Shown here: positions 18,802 through 26,567 of the stretch, in pieces
Numbering within the stretch: the stretch's first letter is position 1
How the letters are laid out: each line of letters begins with the position of its first letter
DNA from: Comamonadaceae bacterium UBA2334
GTDB taxonomy: Bacteria; Pseudomonadota; Gammaproteobacteria; Burkholderiales; Burkholderiaceae_C
Length of the DNA stretch: 64,000 nt
Assembly: GCA_002344885.1 (NCBI GenBank)
Contig: DDUQ01000005.1
Span: 20,168-84,167, forward strand
Direction of reading: 5' to 3'
Notes under the pieces: model-generated
The model's database searches: none
The model's input: only the letters and a program-made list of their open reading frames with translations
Told to the model about the DNA's origin: nothing
Position numbers and translations under genes: made by a program

Positions 18802-19299
18802 ATGTTGCAGCCAGTCCACACCGCGTCGGATCGAACGGCAGGTGCATTCGGTAGCGCGGTCACCGGTTCGGCTTTTTTCCCGGGTCAGTTCAACGGGCGA
18901 ACTGCGTTGGCCTCGGTGCTGGCGCTCGCAGAGGTGCACGGGGTTGCCGCACGCAGTGTGGCAGAGCTGGCAGTCAGCATGGGCGTCGGATTGCCGACCA
19001 AGTTGGGCGTGCACGACCTGATGCGGGCGGCAGACATCCTGGGCCTCGATGTGCAGTTGTCCCAACTGTCGCCGAATGATTTGGCGCATGTGCCATTGCC
19101 TGCCCTGTTGCTGAACACCCATGGTGGCGTTTCAGCAAATCTGTTGGTACTGTCACACTGCGACAGTCGTTATGCTGTCACCGAAGACCATGCCAGCGCA
19201 GTGCCATTGAGCAACATGGGGCCGTTGAGCCTCCTGGCCGAGCAGTGGGCAACGGATGGCAAGGGCTGGTGCCTGGTCGTCAAACCATCTCCCAACTGA
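18802..19299 (+). CDS. Orphan C39-peptidase-like domain protein (tentative)
   Basis: I do not firmly recognise this 165-residue protein. From about residue 25 its layout (ALASVLALAEVHGV, a LG..DLMRAADILGLDVQL block, VPLPALLLNTHG and a final WCLVV strand) resembles the degenerate C39 peptidase-like domain at the N-terminus of type I secretion ABC transporters. The catalytic Cys position appears to be missing. No transporter membrane or ATPase part follows: the frame stops and 308 bp of non-coding sequence comes next. It is therefore either a free-standing C39-like domain or a remnant. GGGGAG precedes the ATG at 18802. Confidence 0.45.
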   Translation: MLQPVHTASDRTAGAFGSAVTGSAFFPGQFNGRTALASVLALAEVHGVAARSVAELAVSMGVGLPTKLGVHDLMRAADILGLDVQLSQLSPNDLAHVPLPALLLNTHGGVSANLLVLSHCDSRYAVTEDHASAVPLSNMGPLSLLAEQWATDGKGWCLVVKPSPN

Positions 19300-19607
19300 C
19301 AGAGACTCGGCAGTTTGTCTGCCAACGCAAAAGCGATTTGCCAATTTTGGCAGTTCAATGGCAGTCTGGTGGCGGTCAATGGGCAAAAGATTGGCGGAGA
19401 ACCGGCGGCCGATGCTCATTTGATCCCGGCATTCGAGCTTTTTTGCGTTGGCAATCTGTCAGGTTGACCGGTTTGAGCAGACAACTGTGCGGCTCGACCT
19501 GTTTGAATGCCCTTCAGGGCAAGAATTTGAAGGTTGTTTGATCTGATCGGTATGGACTGGCACGGAAATTGGAAACAATACTCCCAGTTGCATCTTCAGG
19601 TACGTCT
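19300..19607. other. Intergenic region upstream of ccoG with inverted TGCCAA motifs
   Basis: There is no gene in this 308-bp stretch. A perfect 13-bp inverted repeat, TGCCAACGCAAAA at 19320-19332 and TTTTGCGTTGGCA at 19441-19453, flanks 108 bp. Between the arms is a smaller palindrome, TGCCAATTTTGGCA at 19339-19352. A GCCCT-TC-AGGGC hairpin lies at 19509-19520. The layout could be a regulatory site cluster or the remnant of a small inverted-repeat element. Confidence 0.6.
19320..19453. repeat. 13-bp inverted repeat flanking 108 bp
   Basis: The arms are TGCCAACGCAAAA (19320-19332) and its exact reverse complement (19441-19453). Both arms are followed inward by a GC dinucleotide at slightly different spacing. 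The interior contains another TGCCAA/TTGGCA pair. No target-site duplication or coding capacity is evident. Confidence 0.75.
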
Positions 19608-21044
19608 ATGAGCACTCAACCCACTCCTCCTGCAGCCGACGGCAAGCAGCCCGGCGCGCAGACCGAAGAACTGGTATCGCTGTACCAGTCCAGTCAGGCC
19701 ATTTACGCAAAGGCCGTCAACGGCTTGTTTTCAAAGTGGCGCTGGGCCTTGGTGTGGTTCACCCAGATTCTGTTCTACGGTTTGCCGTGGCTGGACTGGA
19801 ATTCACGCCAGGCGGTTTTGTTCGATCTGGAGGCGCGTCGCTTTTACCTGTTCGGGCTGGTGCTGTACCCACAGGACCTGATCTACCTGGCGGGCTTGCT
19901 GGTGATTTCGGCTTTGGCGTTGTTTCTGTTCACAGCCGTTGCCGGCCGGTTGTGGTGCGGGTATGCCTGCCCACAAACGGTCTACACCGAAATTTTCATG
20001 TGGTTTGAAAAGCAGATAGAAGGTGACCGTGCTGCACGCATGCGCTTGGATAAAAGTGAGTTGTCTGCAGTCAAATTTGGACTCAAAGCCGCCAAACACA
20101 CCACTTGGGTGCTGTTTTCGCTCTGGACGGGCTTCACGTTCGTGGGCTATTTCACGCCCATCAAGGAATTGTGGGCGCTGACCCTTGCCGTGAATTTGGG
20201 ACCCTGGCAAACATTCTGGGTGCTTTTTTACGGCTTCGCCACTTATGGCAACGCAGGTTTCATGCGTGAACAGGTTTGCAAATACATGTGCCCCTATGCC
20301 CGCTTCCAGAGCGCCATGTTCGACAAGGACACGATGATCGTTACCTACGATGCCAAACGTGGCGAGCCTCGTGGGGCGCGTTCCAAAAAGGCAGACCCCA
20401 AGGCACTCGGGTTGGGCTCGTGTGTGGATTGTTCGTTGTGTGTGCAGGTGTGCCCGACGGGTATCGACATCCGCAAGGGATTGCAGTACGAGTGCATCGG
20501 CTGCGGGGCGTGTATCGACGTGTGCGATGAGGTCATGGAAAAGGTCGGCTATCCGAAAGGGTTGGTCAAATACTCAACCCAGAACGGCTTGGAAAAAGGT
20601 TGGTCCACGGGCGAAATGGTTCGCCATGCCTTCAGGCCCAGGGTGTTGATCTACACAGGTATCCTCGCCGCCATATGTTTGGCCATGGCCGTGAGCCTCT
20701 ACCTCCGCGTTCCGCTCAAGGTGGATGTCATCCGTGACCGGGGCACCCTGGCGCGAATCGTTGAAATGGGCCATGTCGAAAACGTGTACCGTTTGCAAGT
20801 GATGAACGCCACCGAGTCCAAGCAGACTTATGTCATCACTGTAGAAGGTGTCAATGGCATCAAACTGGCCTCCGAGACCACCATTGAGGTGTTGCCCACT
20901 GAATTGCGTGGCATGGCTGTGCGGGTGCAGGTGCCGCCGGAGCATGCGCAGCCCGGATCGCACCCCATTTACTTTGGCATCCGTTCAAGCGGAGACGATC
21001 CGCACGGTGTGCGTGAAAAGGCTGTTTTCATCGTGCCCCGTTGA
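19608..21044 (+). CDS. ccoG: Cytochrome c oxidase accessory protein CcoG (FixG/RdxA)
   Basis: CcoG is a polyferredoxin-like membrane protein needed for assembly of cbb3-type cytochrome oxidase, where it reduces copper for delivery to the enzyme. The 478-residue protein has several membrane helices, the family block WCGYACPQTVYTEI, two 4Fe-4S clusters in CVDCSLCVQVCPTGID and CIGCGACIDVCDEV, and a periplasmic C-terminal FixG beta domain. I chose the ATG at 19608; an upstream TTG at 19569 adds 13 residues without a ribosome binding site. The ccoNOP structural genes are not in the window. A convergent creA lies downstream beyond a hairpin. Confidence 0.94.
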   Translation: MSTQPTPPAADGKQPGAQTEELVSLYQSSQAIYAKAVNGLFSKWRWALVWFTQILFYGLPWLDWNSRQAVLFDLEARRFYLFGLVLYPQDLIYLAGLLVISALALFLFTAVAGRLWCGYACPQTVYTEIFMWFEKQIEGDRAARMRLDKSELSAVKFGLKAAKHTTWVLFSLWTGFTFVGYFTPIKELWALTLAVNLGPWQTFWVLFYGFATYGNAGFMREQVCKYMCPYARFQSAMFDKDTMIVTYDAKRGEPRGARSKKADPKALGLGSCVDCSLCVQVCPTGIDIRKGLQYECIGCGACIDVCDEVMEKVGYPKGLVKYSTQNGLEKGWSTGEMVRHAFRPRVLIYTGILAAICLAMAVSLYLRVPLKVDVIRDRGTLARIVEMGHVENVYRLQVMNATESKQTYVITVEGVNGIKLASETTIEVLPTELRGMAVRVQVPPEHAQPGSHPIYFGIRSSGDDPHGVREKAVFIVPR

Positions 21045-21053
21045 CGTCACAGC

Positions 21054-21081
21054 GCCGACAGAGCCATGGCGCTCTGTCGGC
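21054..21081. terminator. Bidirectional hairpin between ccoG and creA
   Basis: A perfect 11-bp stem, GCCGACAGAGC and GCTCTGTCGGC, closes a 6-base loop 9 bp after the ccoG stop. Two smaller hairpins follow (GGCAGGT/ACCTGCC at 21105-21123; AAAGG/CCTTT at 21126-21139). None has a long T tract on the plus strand. Together they separate two convergent genes. Confidence 0.65.
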
Positions 21082-21149
21082 CTGCAAGTTGTCCCATGGC
21101 TACAGGCAGGTCGGACACCTGCCGCAAAGGGCTGCCTTTTCAGGTGGCC

Positions 21150-21644
21150 CTATTTCATGGGGATGATCACGTCAGGCCCGAGCGGGACTGCCGTGACACT
21201 GTTTTGGGGTGACCCTTCGATCACGCGATCCGAGTAGGTGAGATAGACCAGCGTGTGGCGTGAGGTGTCCACCATGCGGATCACGCGCAGTTTTTTGAAC
21301 ACCAGCGAAATGCGCTCGCTGAACACCTCTTCTTGTTCTTTCAGTGGTTTGCCCTGAAAGGAGACAGGCCCCACCTGCCGGCAGGCAATGGAAGCTTCGG
21401 CCTTGTCTTCCGCCAGTCCGAGTGAGCCCGAAATGCCGCCTGTTTTCGCGCGGGACACGTAGCACGTGATGCCTTTGATCTTGGGGTCGTCGTAGGCCTC
21501 CACCACGATTTTGTGGTTCGCGCCCACAAACTTGAAGGTGGTGCTCACTTCCCCTATCTGTTGTTGCGCGTGTGAGGTTGCGCTGCAAACGAGGCCAAGT
21601 GACGCCAATGCAACGTGAAGAATGGATGTCTTTTGAAGCCGCAT
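21150..21644 (-). CDS. creA: CreA family periplasmic protein
   Basis: This 164-residue protein has a cleavable signal peptide (about residues 1-26, ending SATSHAQ), so it is periplasmic. The mature part carries the CreA-family segments IGEVSTTFKFVGANHKI, GITCYVSRAKTGG, EDKAEASIACRQVGP and LVYLTYSDRVIEGSP. The biochemical role of CreA is unknown; in E. coli it neighbours the CreBC two-component genes, which are absent here. It is followed on the same strand, upstream by 28 bp, by marC. Confidence 0.9.
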   Translation of the reverse strand: MRLQKTSILHVALASLGLVCSATSHAQQQIGEVSTTFKFVGANHKIVVEAYDDPKIKGITCYVSRAKTGGISGSLGLAEDKAEASIACRQVGPVSFQGKPLKEQEEVFSERISLVFKKLRVIRMVDTSRHTLVYLTYSDRVIEGSPQNSVTAVPLGPDVIIPMK

Positions 21645-21672
21645 GTCGATCTGTCCGTCTGGTTGGCAAGGG

Positions 21673-22407
21673 TCAGGGCTTCATCCGGTTGAGCTCAGTC
21701 CAGCCCGTCCACATGATTTCGATGCCGATGCACAGCAAAATGAAAGCAGCCAGGCGCATCATGACCAGGGTGCCGATTTCCCCCAACCTGAGCAGCAACG
21801 ATGCCGAGTGTCGGTACACCACGTAAATGATCAGTGATGTGATGGCTGCGCCCAGCAGGGCCACCGCAGCACCCTGCACATAGAGCGCGGGTGAGCTGGG
21901 TAGTTTGGCACCCAAAGCGATCGATGCTGCGATGGACCCTGGCCCCGTGGTCAACGGAAAGGTGATGGGGAAAAAACTGCGCCGGACAATGTCGGCTTCA
22001 GTGAAAGATGTGGCCTGGCTGTGCGCCACCGCGCTGCGCACGCCGTCGTCGTCCTGGCTGCTCAGCATGCGCCATCCCGTGGCGGCCACCAGCAGACCAC
22101 CGGCCACCCGGACGATGGGCAGTGATATGCCAAAAAATTCCAGCACATAGGTGCCGACCAGCATGGACACCACCAAAACGGCAAAGCAATTGATGGCCAC
22201 CTGCTTGGCCAACCGCTGTACGAAAGGCCCCCGCCCGCCGGCCGTGGCGAGAAAAATGGGTGCGCCCCCCAACGGGTTGATGATGGGTAGCAAGGTCAAT
22301 GGCACGATGACCATGGCCTTTAAAAAAGGCAAAAAAGCGTCCAAGGGCAGTGAACTGTTGTGGTTGTGAAGGGGTTGGGTGTACCAGCAAACGGCCGGTG
22401 TGGGCAC
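21673..22407 (-). CDS. MarC family integral membrane protein
   Basis: This inner-membrane protein of the MarC/UPF0056 family has six predicted helices. The family signature PLTLLPIINPLGGAPIFL lies in helix 1, and a matching FPITFPLTTGPGSIAASIALG half-repeat comes later, reflecting internal duplication. The function is unresolved; the early link to multiple-antibiotic resistance was not upheld. The start is uncertain. The GTG at 22407 gives 244 residues with a hydrophilic lead-in, while TTG 22344 or ATG 22314 would begin nearer helix 1. In many betaproteobacteria a marC gene sits inside the his cluster; here it is 34 kb from it. Confidence 0.85.
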   Translation of the reverse strand: MPTPAVCWYTQPLHNHNSSLPLDAFLPFLKAMVIVPLTLLPIINPLGGAPIFLATAGGRGPFVQRLAKQVAINCFAVLVVSMLVGTYVLEFFGISLPIVRVAGGLLVAATGWRMLSSQDDDGVRSAVAHSQATSFTEADIVRRSFFPITFPLTTGPGSIAASIALGAKLPSSPALYVQGAAVALLGAAITSLIIYVVYRHSASLLLRLGEIGTLVMMRLAAFILLCIGIEIMWTGWTELNRMKP

Positions 22408-22529
22408 CGACGGGGCAAGCCGTCTGCCGACAGTCTGAATTTGATCTTACACTTTCGGCTTGTGTCCACATCTAACAGGTGTGGCAGCGATGGACTGGCG
22501 CACGCGCCATGTTATGGAGAGCCGTTGAC

Positions 22530-23189
22530 ATGTCCTGGTGGAAAAATTTGTTGGGTCGCAAGACGCTGAATGACTCGGCAATGGCGGCACGCCAGCCGGG
22601 GCAGAAGCTGATGACACTGGACGAACGCATGGCCTTTCGCCGAGAGATGGTGTTTGAAGCCATGCGAGAAGTGCTGGTGGCGCATGGTTTGCCACCGCTC
22701 AGTTACAAGCTCAATGTCGCGCGGCTCGACTCCCGGGGGCACCGCTATGCGGTCATGGTCGATCTGGTGCCTCAGCTTGCCGGGCGCGTGGTCGATCACC
22801 CTGGCGAATGGTTGGTCATGGAAGAGCAGGCTGCACAGAATGCCAACAGCCGCTACCGGGTGAGAATTGCAAACGTGTACTGGCGGCTGGAGCCCCAGGG
22901 TTTCTCGCCTGCCCATCATGCGGAGTTGATGGCAGCACATCAACAGACTGCATCGCCCAAACCTGTGCCGTTGGCGCCTGCTTTTGCACAAAAGGCGGCA
23001 GCAGGTTCAGACGACCCTGCAGAGGACTTTCCGCCCACGCAACTGGACGACAGGCAATGGGTGGACGAGCCGATCAGCCAGGAAGAACTGCTGGCATTTG
23101 AGCAGGCGGTCAAGCGTGGGCAGACATCGCACCAGGCCGTTCACCTAGGATCACGCACTTACCAGACGGATTTCATGCCACTGGGGTAG
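22530..23189 (+). CDS. Hypothetical protein beside the flagellar cluster
   Basis: I do not recognise this 219-residue protein. It begins MSWWKNLLGRKT, is cytoplasmic with no membrane segment, and splits into an N-terminal alpha/beta-looking region with well-ordered sequence (residues about 20-130, including YKLNVARLDSRGHRYAVMVDL) and an acidic, Pro/Ala/Gln-rich tail ending in YQTDFMPLG. The ATG at 22530 is preceded by a GAG-containing weak ribosome binding site; an ORF extension upstream to 22479 is less likely. It is divergent from marC and convergent with flgN, 39 bp away. Whether it belongs to motility is unknown. Confidence 0.65.
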   Translation: MSWWKNLLGRKTLNDSAMAARQPGQKLMTLDERMAFRREMVFEAMREVLVAHGLPPLSYKLNVARLDSRGHRYAVMVDLVPQLAGRVVDHPGEWLVMEEQAAQNANSRYRVRIANVYWRLEPQGFSPAHHAELMAAHQQTASPKPVPLAPAFAQKAAAGSDDPAEDFPPTQLDDRQWVDEPISQEELLAFEQAVKRGQTSHQAVHLGSRTYQTDFMPLG

Positions 23190-23228
23190 CCGTCTGATGG
23201 CAGCCTCTTGGCTGCTGTGATGTGCTGG

Positions 23229-23591
23229 TCAGACTTCGTAAGAAGACTTCAGATTGCCCGAACGGCGAACGCCGCCAAATGCGGACTTGCTGCCGTACCC
23301 ACCTAACGATTCACTGGGCAGCAGCGCAGCCAATGCCCGGTCGTTGGCTCCGCTTTGCTGCAGCAGGGCTTGCCTCAGGTGTTTGAACCGCCGATCCAAC
23401 TCCAGAACATCCTGTTCTGACAACCGTGGGCGTTGTGTGCTTGAGGGTGGGGCTTGTTTCAGGTCCCCGAGTGCGGTCACCAACGCCTGACAGGCGGCAG
23501 ACAAGGCTTGAGGTTGGTGCTGCAAAAGCGCGGTTTCAATGTCTTGCAGTTTGGCATTCAGCAGTTCAAAAAGGGGTGAATGCGTGGTCAT
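23229..23591 (-). CDS. flgN: Flagellar export chaperone FlgN
   Basis: FlgN binds the hook-junction proteins FlgK and FlgL before export and delivers them to the flagellar secretion gate. The 120-residue product is helical and polar, as usual for FlgN, and lies directly after flgM (17-bp gap), the standard flgMN arrangement. The C-terminal tail (KSAFGGVRRSGNLKSSYEV) is basic and aromatic. Sequence signals for FlgN are weak, so the call rests mainly on size, helicity and position; its expected substrates, flgK and flgL, are in this window. Confidence 0.82.
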   Translation of the reverse strand: MTTHSPLFELLNAKLQDIETALLQHQPQALSAACQALVTALGDLKQAPPSSTQRPRLSEQDVLELDRRFKHLRQALLQQSGANDRALAALLPSESLGGYGSKSAFGGVRRSGNLKSSYEV

Positions 23592-23608
23592 GCCATGGTT
23601 ATAAACGA

Positions 23609-23941
23609 TCAGCGGCGGGCAGCCGTCAACATTTCACGTGCGTTGGCGATCAGTTTGTCGGCAATGGCCTCGGCGTTGACGGTGAAACTGCCGTTGGCAA
23701 TGGCAGACTTGACGGCTTCCACCTTGCCGGCATCGAACACGTCACTGCTGGTGTTACCCACTGACTGGCTCTGGCTCGACAGGGTAACGGTGACACCATT
23801 GGCCGGGGCTGGATTGGCGGCTGTGGATTTGGACGCAGAACGGCCTCCACCCACTGCGCTGCTGGCAGGGCGGTCAACAGGCTTGGTCGCCGCGGTGGGC
23901 GGCGTGCCAGTCTGAATTTCGGACATCAGGTCAAGTTTCAT
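23609..23941 (-). CDS. flgM: Anti-sigma-28 factor FlgM
   Basis: FlgM binds FliA (sigma-28) until hook completion, then is exported so late flagellar genes turn on. The 110-residue protein has a disordered, Ser/Thr/Pro-rich N-terminal half and the C-terminal binding region with AGKVEAVKSAIANGSFTVNAE and ADKLIANAREML, typical of FlgM helices. The ATG at 23941 follows GGAG with good spacing. A well-formed sigma-28 promoter lies 40-66 bp upstream, so FlgM is made under the factor it inhibits. A hairpin in the leader overlaps the ribosome binding site. Confidence 0.92.
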   Translation of the reverse strand: MKLDLMSEIQTGTPPTAATKPVDRPASSAVGGGRSASKSTAANPAPANGVTVTLSSQSQSVGNTSSDVFDAGKVEAVKSAIANGSFTVNAEAIADKLIANAREMLTAARR

Positions 23942-23972
23942 CGCACTCTCCAAGCCCTGAAACAGGGCGGCT
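23942..23972 (-). promoter_or_regulatory. Leader hairpin covering the flgM ribosome binding site
   Basis: In the flgM leader, GCCCTG pairs with CAGGGC (23954-23968) around a 3-base loop, and flanking CCAA and TTGG can extend the stem so that TTGG of the TTGGAG ribosome binding site is paired. If it folds, it would reduce flgM translation until melted or bound. Confidence 0.5.
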
Positions 23973-23980
23973 TGGAAGGA

Positions 23981-24007
23981 CTATCGGCGGGGTTCCGATG
24001 AACTTTA
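23981..24007 (-). promoter_or_regulatory. Sigma-28 (FliA) promoter of flgMN
   Basis: On the minus strand TAAAGTTC (24007-24000), an 11-base spacer and GCCGATAG (23988-23981) match the FliA consensus TAAAGTTT-N11-GCCGATAA with one mismatch in each element. It points to flgM, giving a leader of about 30-35 bases. Confidence 0.9.
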
Positions 24008-24084
24008 CCCAAATTTTGAAAGCTGCGCGCGAGATTCTGGTTCGTTGATGCTGTTGTCGACTGTCAGGTGTGGTTTCTTTGCTA

Positions 24085-24816
24085 TCAAATACTGATAAAC
24101 ACTGTCCCGCCGCTCTGTACGACACCAGACACCACCTTGCCATTGCCCAGTTTGACCCGAGCTTGTTGGCCCACCAAGCCGATGCTCAGTGCTTGCCCGA
24201 TGGCTGACATTTCGAAACCGGTGCCTGCCGTGACGACTTTCACCTCGGTGCCGACGCTGAAAGCCTGAGGCGGTTTGACGGCGTTTTGTCGGATGGCCTG
24301 GCCGGGGACCAGTGTGAAGGCTGCCTGCATGCCTTGCCAGTGTTCCGGCAGGGCAACAATGGGCGAGCGGGCATCCGCCCAATCCACTTCCTCATGCCTT
24401 TCGGCGTCACCAGGTTGGAGGACGGCGTTGGCCTGTACGGTTTTCTTCATCACCCACGCAGGGCCCCAAGCTTTGACGGTGACCGGCAAGAACACGTTCC
24501 AGGCGACAGGGCCTTCGACGCATTTCAGGCCGATGCGGGTACGGCCCCACAGTTGGGTGCCTTTGGGCAGGTAGGGCTCCACACGGCCGCACGGGGCCAG
24601 TTGCAGTCGGGGGTCGAGGTTGCCTATCTGCACCTCTGGCCGCAAGACCGATTGTTTGCTCAGTTCGGTTGTGGATTCGAGTGCCTGGTCGATCCATTGC
24701 CGTGCAAAGTGGTCGAGTGACTGGGCGTGTGCCGACAGTCCGCTGCACGTCACAACCACCATGGCAGCTGCGCGCCAAGTGTGCACAGGGGAGGGCCGCG
24801 TTGTGAGTCTGGACAT
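24085..24816 (-). CDS. flgA: P-ring assembly chaperone FlgA
   Basis: FlgA is a periplasmic chaperone for FlgI polymerization into the flagellar P ring. The 243-residue product starts with a signal peptide (about residues 1-32, hydrophobic core AAAMVVVTCSGLSAHA). It has the SAF-like domain features LAPCGRVEPYLP, WNVFLPVTVKAW and a C-terminal GQQARVKLGNGKVVSGVV block. AGGTG precedes the ATG at 24816; the ORF stays open upstream for 41 further residues without a signal-like start. It is divergent from flgB, its standard position. Its 3' end reads into GCTATCAAATACTGAT, which resembles the end of the dispersed repeat but is too short to call. Confidence 0.92.
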   Translation of the reverse strand: MSRLTTRPSPVHTWRAAAMVVVTCSGLSAHAQSLDHFARQWIDQALESTTELSKQSVLRPEVQIGNLDPRLQLAPCGRVEPYLPKGTQLWGRTRIGLKCVEGPVAWNVFLPVTVKAWGPAWVMKKTVQANAVLQPGDAERHEEVDWADARSPIVALPEHWQGMQAAFTLVPGQAIRQNAVKPPQAFSVGTEVKVVTAGTGFEMSAIGQALSIGLVGQQARVKLGNGKVVSGVVQSGGTVFISI

Positions 24817-25012
24817 GTTGCACCTGTTTTGCGGTAGTGACAGGCTTCGGACTGTAGTGCTCCAGGGCGTTCGCACCAGCCGGAAAAGACGGGTTTTCGG
24901 GTGGCTTATCTGCGGATTGACAACCCTCAAGATCTCCACAATTTGCGTACCGGCGGATTCAGGTGTCTTCCATCCGGGCTTGCTTCAAACGTCACCTCTT
25001 GCGGAGCGCATC

Positions 25013-25417
25013 ATGCTTGAACAACTCACCAGTCGTTTGGGGACTTTGTCCAGCGCGCTGCAATTGCGGGCTGCCCGCCAGCAAATACTGGCCAGCAACA
25101 TAGCCAACGTCGACACGCCTGGCTACCAGGCGCGGGACATTGACTTCAATGCAGCGCTGACCAATGCCATGCAAGCCCGAAACATGCCGGGCCTGACACA
25201 CACCAGCCAGGGTCACCTCACCATCACCAGCACCGAAGGGATGATTGGCAACCCTCTGGCCTACACCGTGCAGACGCAACCCAGCCTGGACGGCAACAGC
25301 GTGGATCTGGACCAGCAGCGCGCGAATTTTGCCGACAACACCATCCGGTACGAAAGCACCTTGCGGTTCATCAATGGTCACGTCAGCACCATGTTGAGTG
25401 CCATCAAGGGGCAGTAA
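25013..25417 (+). CDS. flgB: Flagellar proximal rod protein FlgB
   Basis: FlgB is the first rod subunit, adjoining the MS ring and export gate. The 134-residue protein lacks a signal peptide, as it is exported by the flagellar machine. It carries the rod/hook signature ASNIANVDTPGYQARDIDF near residues 26-44 and a C-terminal FADNTIRYESTLRFING heptad region. GGAG lies eight bases before the ATG. It opens the flgBCDEFGHIJKL run; all genes are on the plus strand with gaps of at most 73 bp. I could not pick a confident promoter in the 196 bp between flgA and flgB. Confidence 0.96.
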   Translation: MLEQLTSRLGTLSSALQLRAARQQILASNIANVDTPGYQARDIDFNAALTNAMQARNMPGLTHTSQGHLTITSTEGMIGNPLAYTVQTQPSLDGNSVDLDQQRANFADNTIRYESTLRFINGHVSTMLSAIKGQ

Positions 25418-25442
25418 GCCGCTCGCTTGACAGGAGTCGATC

Positions 25443-25847
25443 ATGTCCATGTTCAATATTTTTGGGGTCAGCGGCAGCGCCATCAGTTCACAGGCGCAGC
25501 GGCTGAACATCGTGGCCAGCAACCTGGCCAACGCCGATGCAGTGGCCGGGCCGGACGGCAAGGCCTACAAGGCGCGGCAGGTGTTGTTCCAGTCGATGCC
25601 AGGCAATGACCCCGGCACGGCGGGTGTGAAGGTCAAAACCATTCATGAGAGCGACGCGCCCCACCGGCGTACCCACGAGCCTTCGCATCCGAGTGCGGAC
25701 GCAGAAGGTTACGTGACCCATTCCAACGTCAACCCGGTGGAGGAAATGGTCAACATGATTTCTGCCTCGCGGTCTTACCAGAACAACGTCGAAGTGATGA
25801 ACACAGCCAAGTCGCTGATGCTCAAGACGCTCCAGATGGGTCAATGA
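25443..25847 (+). CDS. flgC: Flagellar proximal rod protein FlgC
   Basis: FlgC is a 134-residue rod subunit. The N-terminal AQRLNIVASNLANADAV is the rod-family signature, and the C-terminal region VNPVEEMVNMISASRSYQNNVEVM is nearly invariant in FlgC proteins. Together the terminal helices form the coiled-coil core of the rod. AGGAG lies in the 25-bp gap after flgB, so translation is probably coupled. Length is standard. Confidence 0.96.
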   Translation: MSMFNIFGVSGSAISSQAQRLNIVASNLANADAVAGPDGKAYKARQVLFQSMPGNDPGTAGVKVKTIHESDAPHRRTHEPSHPSADAEGYVTHSNVNPVEEMVNMISASRSYQNNVEVMNTAKSLMLKTLQMGQ

Positions 25848-25858
25848 AAGGTTGAAAC

Positions 25859-26515
25859 ATGTTTGCAGTTGCCAAAACGTCGTCCGAAATCGAGGCCTAC
25901 AACTCGCAGAGCACGGCCTCCAAGAACGGAGCCGACCCGCAAGCCATGCAGGACAAGTTCATGAAGATGCTGGTGGCTCAGTTGAACAACCAGGATCCGT
26001 TGAACCCGATGGACAACGCCCAGATGACCAGCCAGATGGCGCAGATCAACACAGTCAGCGGTATTCAGCAGCTCAATGAAACCATGCAAAACATGGCCAC
26101 CCAATTCGGCAGCTTGCAGGCCTTGCAGGGCGTGTCGCTGATTGGGCGCAACGCCATGGTTGAGGGCAACATACCGCTGGTTCAGGATGACAAGGCATCA
26201 GGCGGATTGCGTTTGGACGCAGCAGCGCAAAGCGTCAAGGTGGATGTTCTGGACAAAGCCGGCAAGGTGCTGGGCAGCGTGAACCTGGGGGCGCTCCAAG
26301 CGGGCCAACACACGTTTGAAGTGCCTATGGCCGGGGCCGATCCGGCGACGGTTGGCAGCTTCAAGGTTACAGCCCTCAATGGTGATACCCCGGTTGCAGC
26401 CAAAGGCATCAGCTTTCACCCTATTGCATCAGTCGGCATGAAAGACGGTGCCATTCAATTGACGGCTGGTAATGGCAAGACGTATGGGTACGGAGATGTG
26501 CTGGGGTACCGCTGA
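25859..26515 (+). CDS. flgD: Flagellar hook capping protein FlgD
   Basis: FlgD forms the scaffold cap on which FlgE hook subunits polymerize, and is discarded later. The 218-residue protein has the conserved N-terminal export/cap segment with FMKMLVAQLNNQDPLNPMDNAQMTSQ around residues 38-63 (only part quoted), a Gln-rich helix, then Ig-like and Tudor-like folds (GLRLDAAAQSVKVDVLD, LGALQAGQHTFEVPM). GAAAGG precedes the ATG. It is 11 bp after flgC. Confidence 0.93.
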   Translation: MFAVAKTSSEIEAYNSQSTASKNGADPQAMQDKFMKMLVAQLNNQDPLNPMDNAQMTSQMAQINTVSGIQQLNETMQNMATQFGSLQALQGVSLIGRNAMVEGNIPLVQDDKASGGLRLDAAAQSVKVDVLDKAGKVLGSVNLGALQAGQHTFEVPMAGADPATVGSFKVTALNGDTPVAAKGISFHPIASVGMKDGAIQLTAGNGKTYGYGDVLGYR

Positions 26516-26567
26516 TTGGAACGACGGTTTCAATTGAAGGCAATTAAATTACTGATTGGAGAACATC

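Noticed and set aside
19538..19551. Possible FNR box upstream of ccoG (TTGATCTGATCGGT)
   Set aside because: Only the left half-site is right; the right half and spacing do not match TTGAT-N4-ATCAA.
24071..24100. Possible further copy of the AT-rich repeat at the flgA 3' end
   Set aside because: Only TTTGCTATCAAATACTGAT resembles the end of the family; the ATAAAAAA and CGCTTAT parts are missing, so it may be chance.
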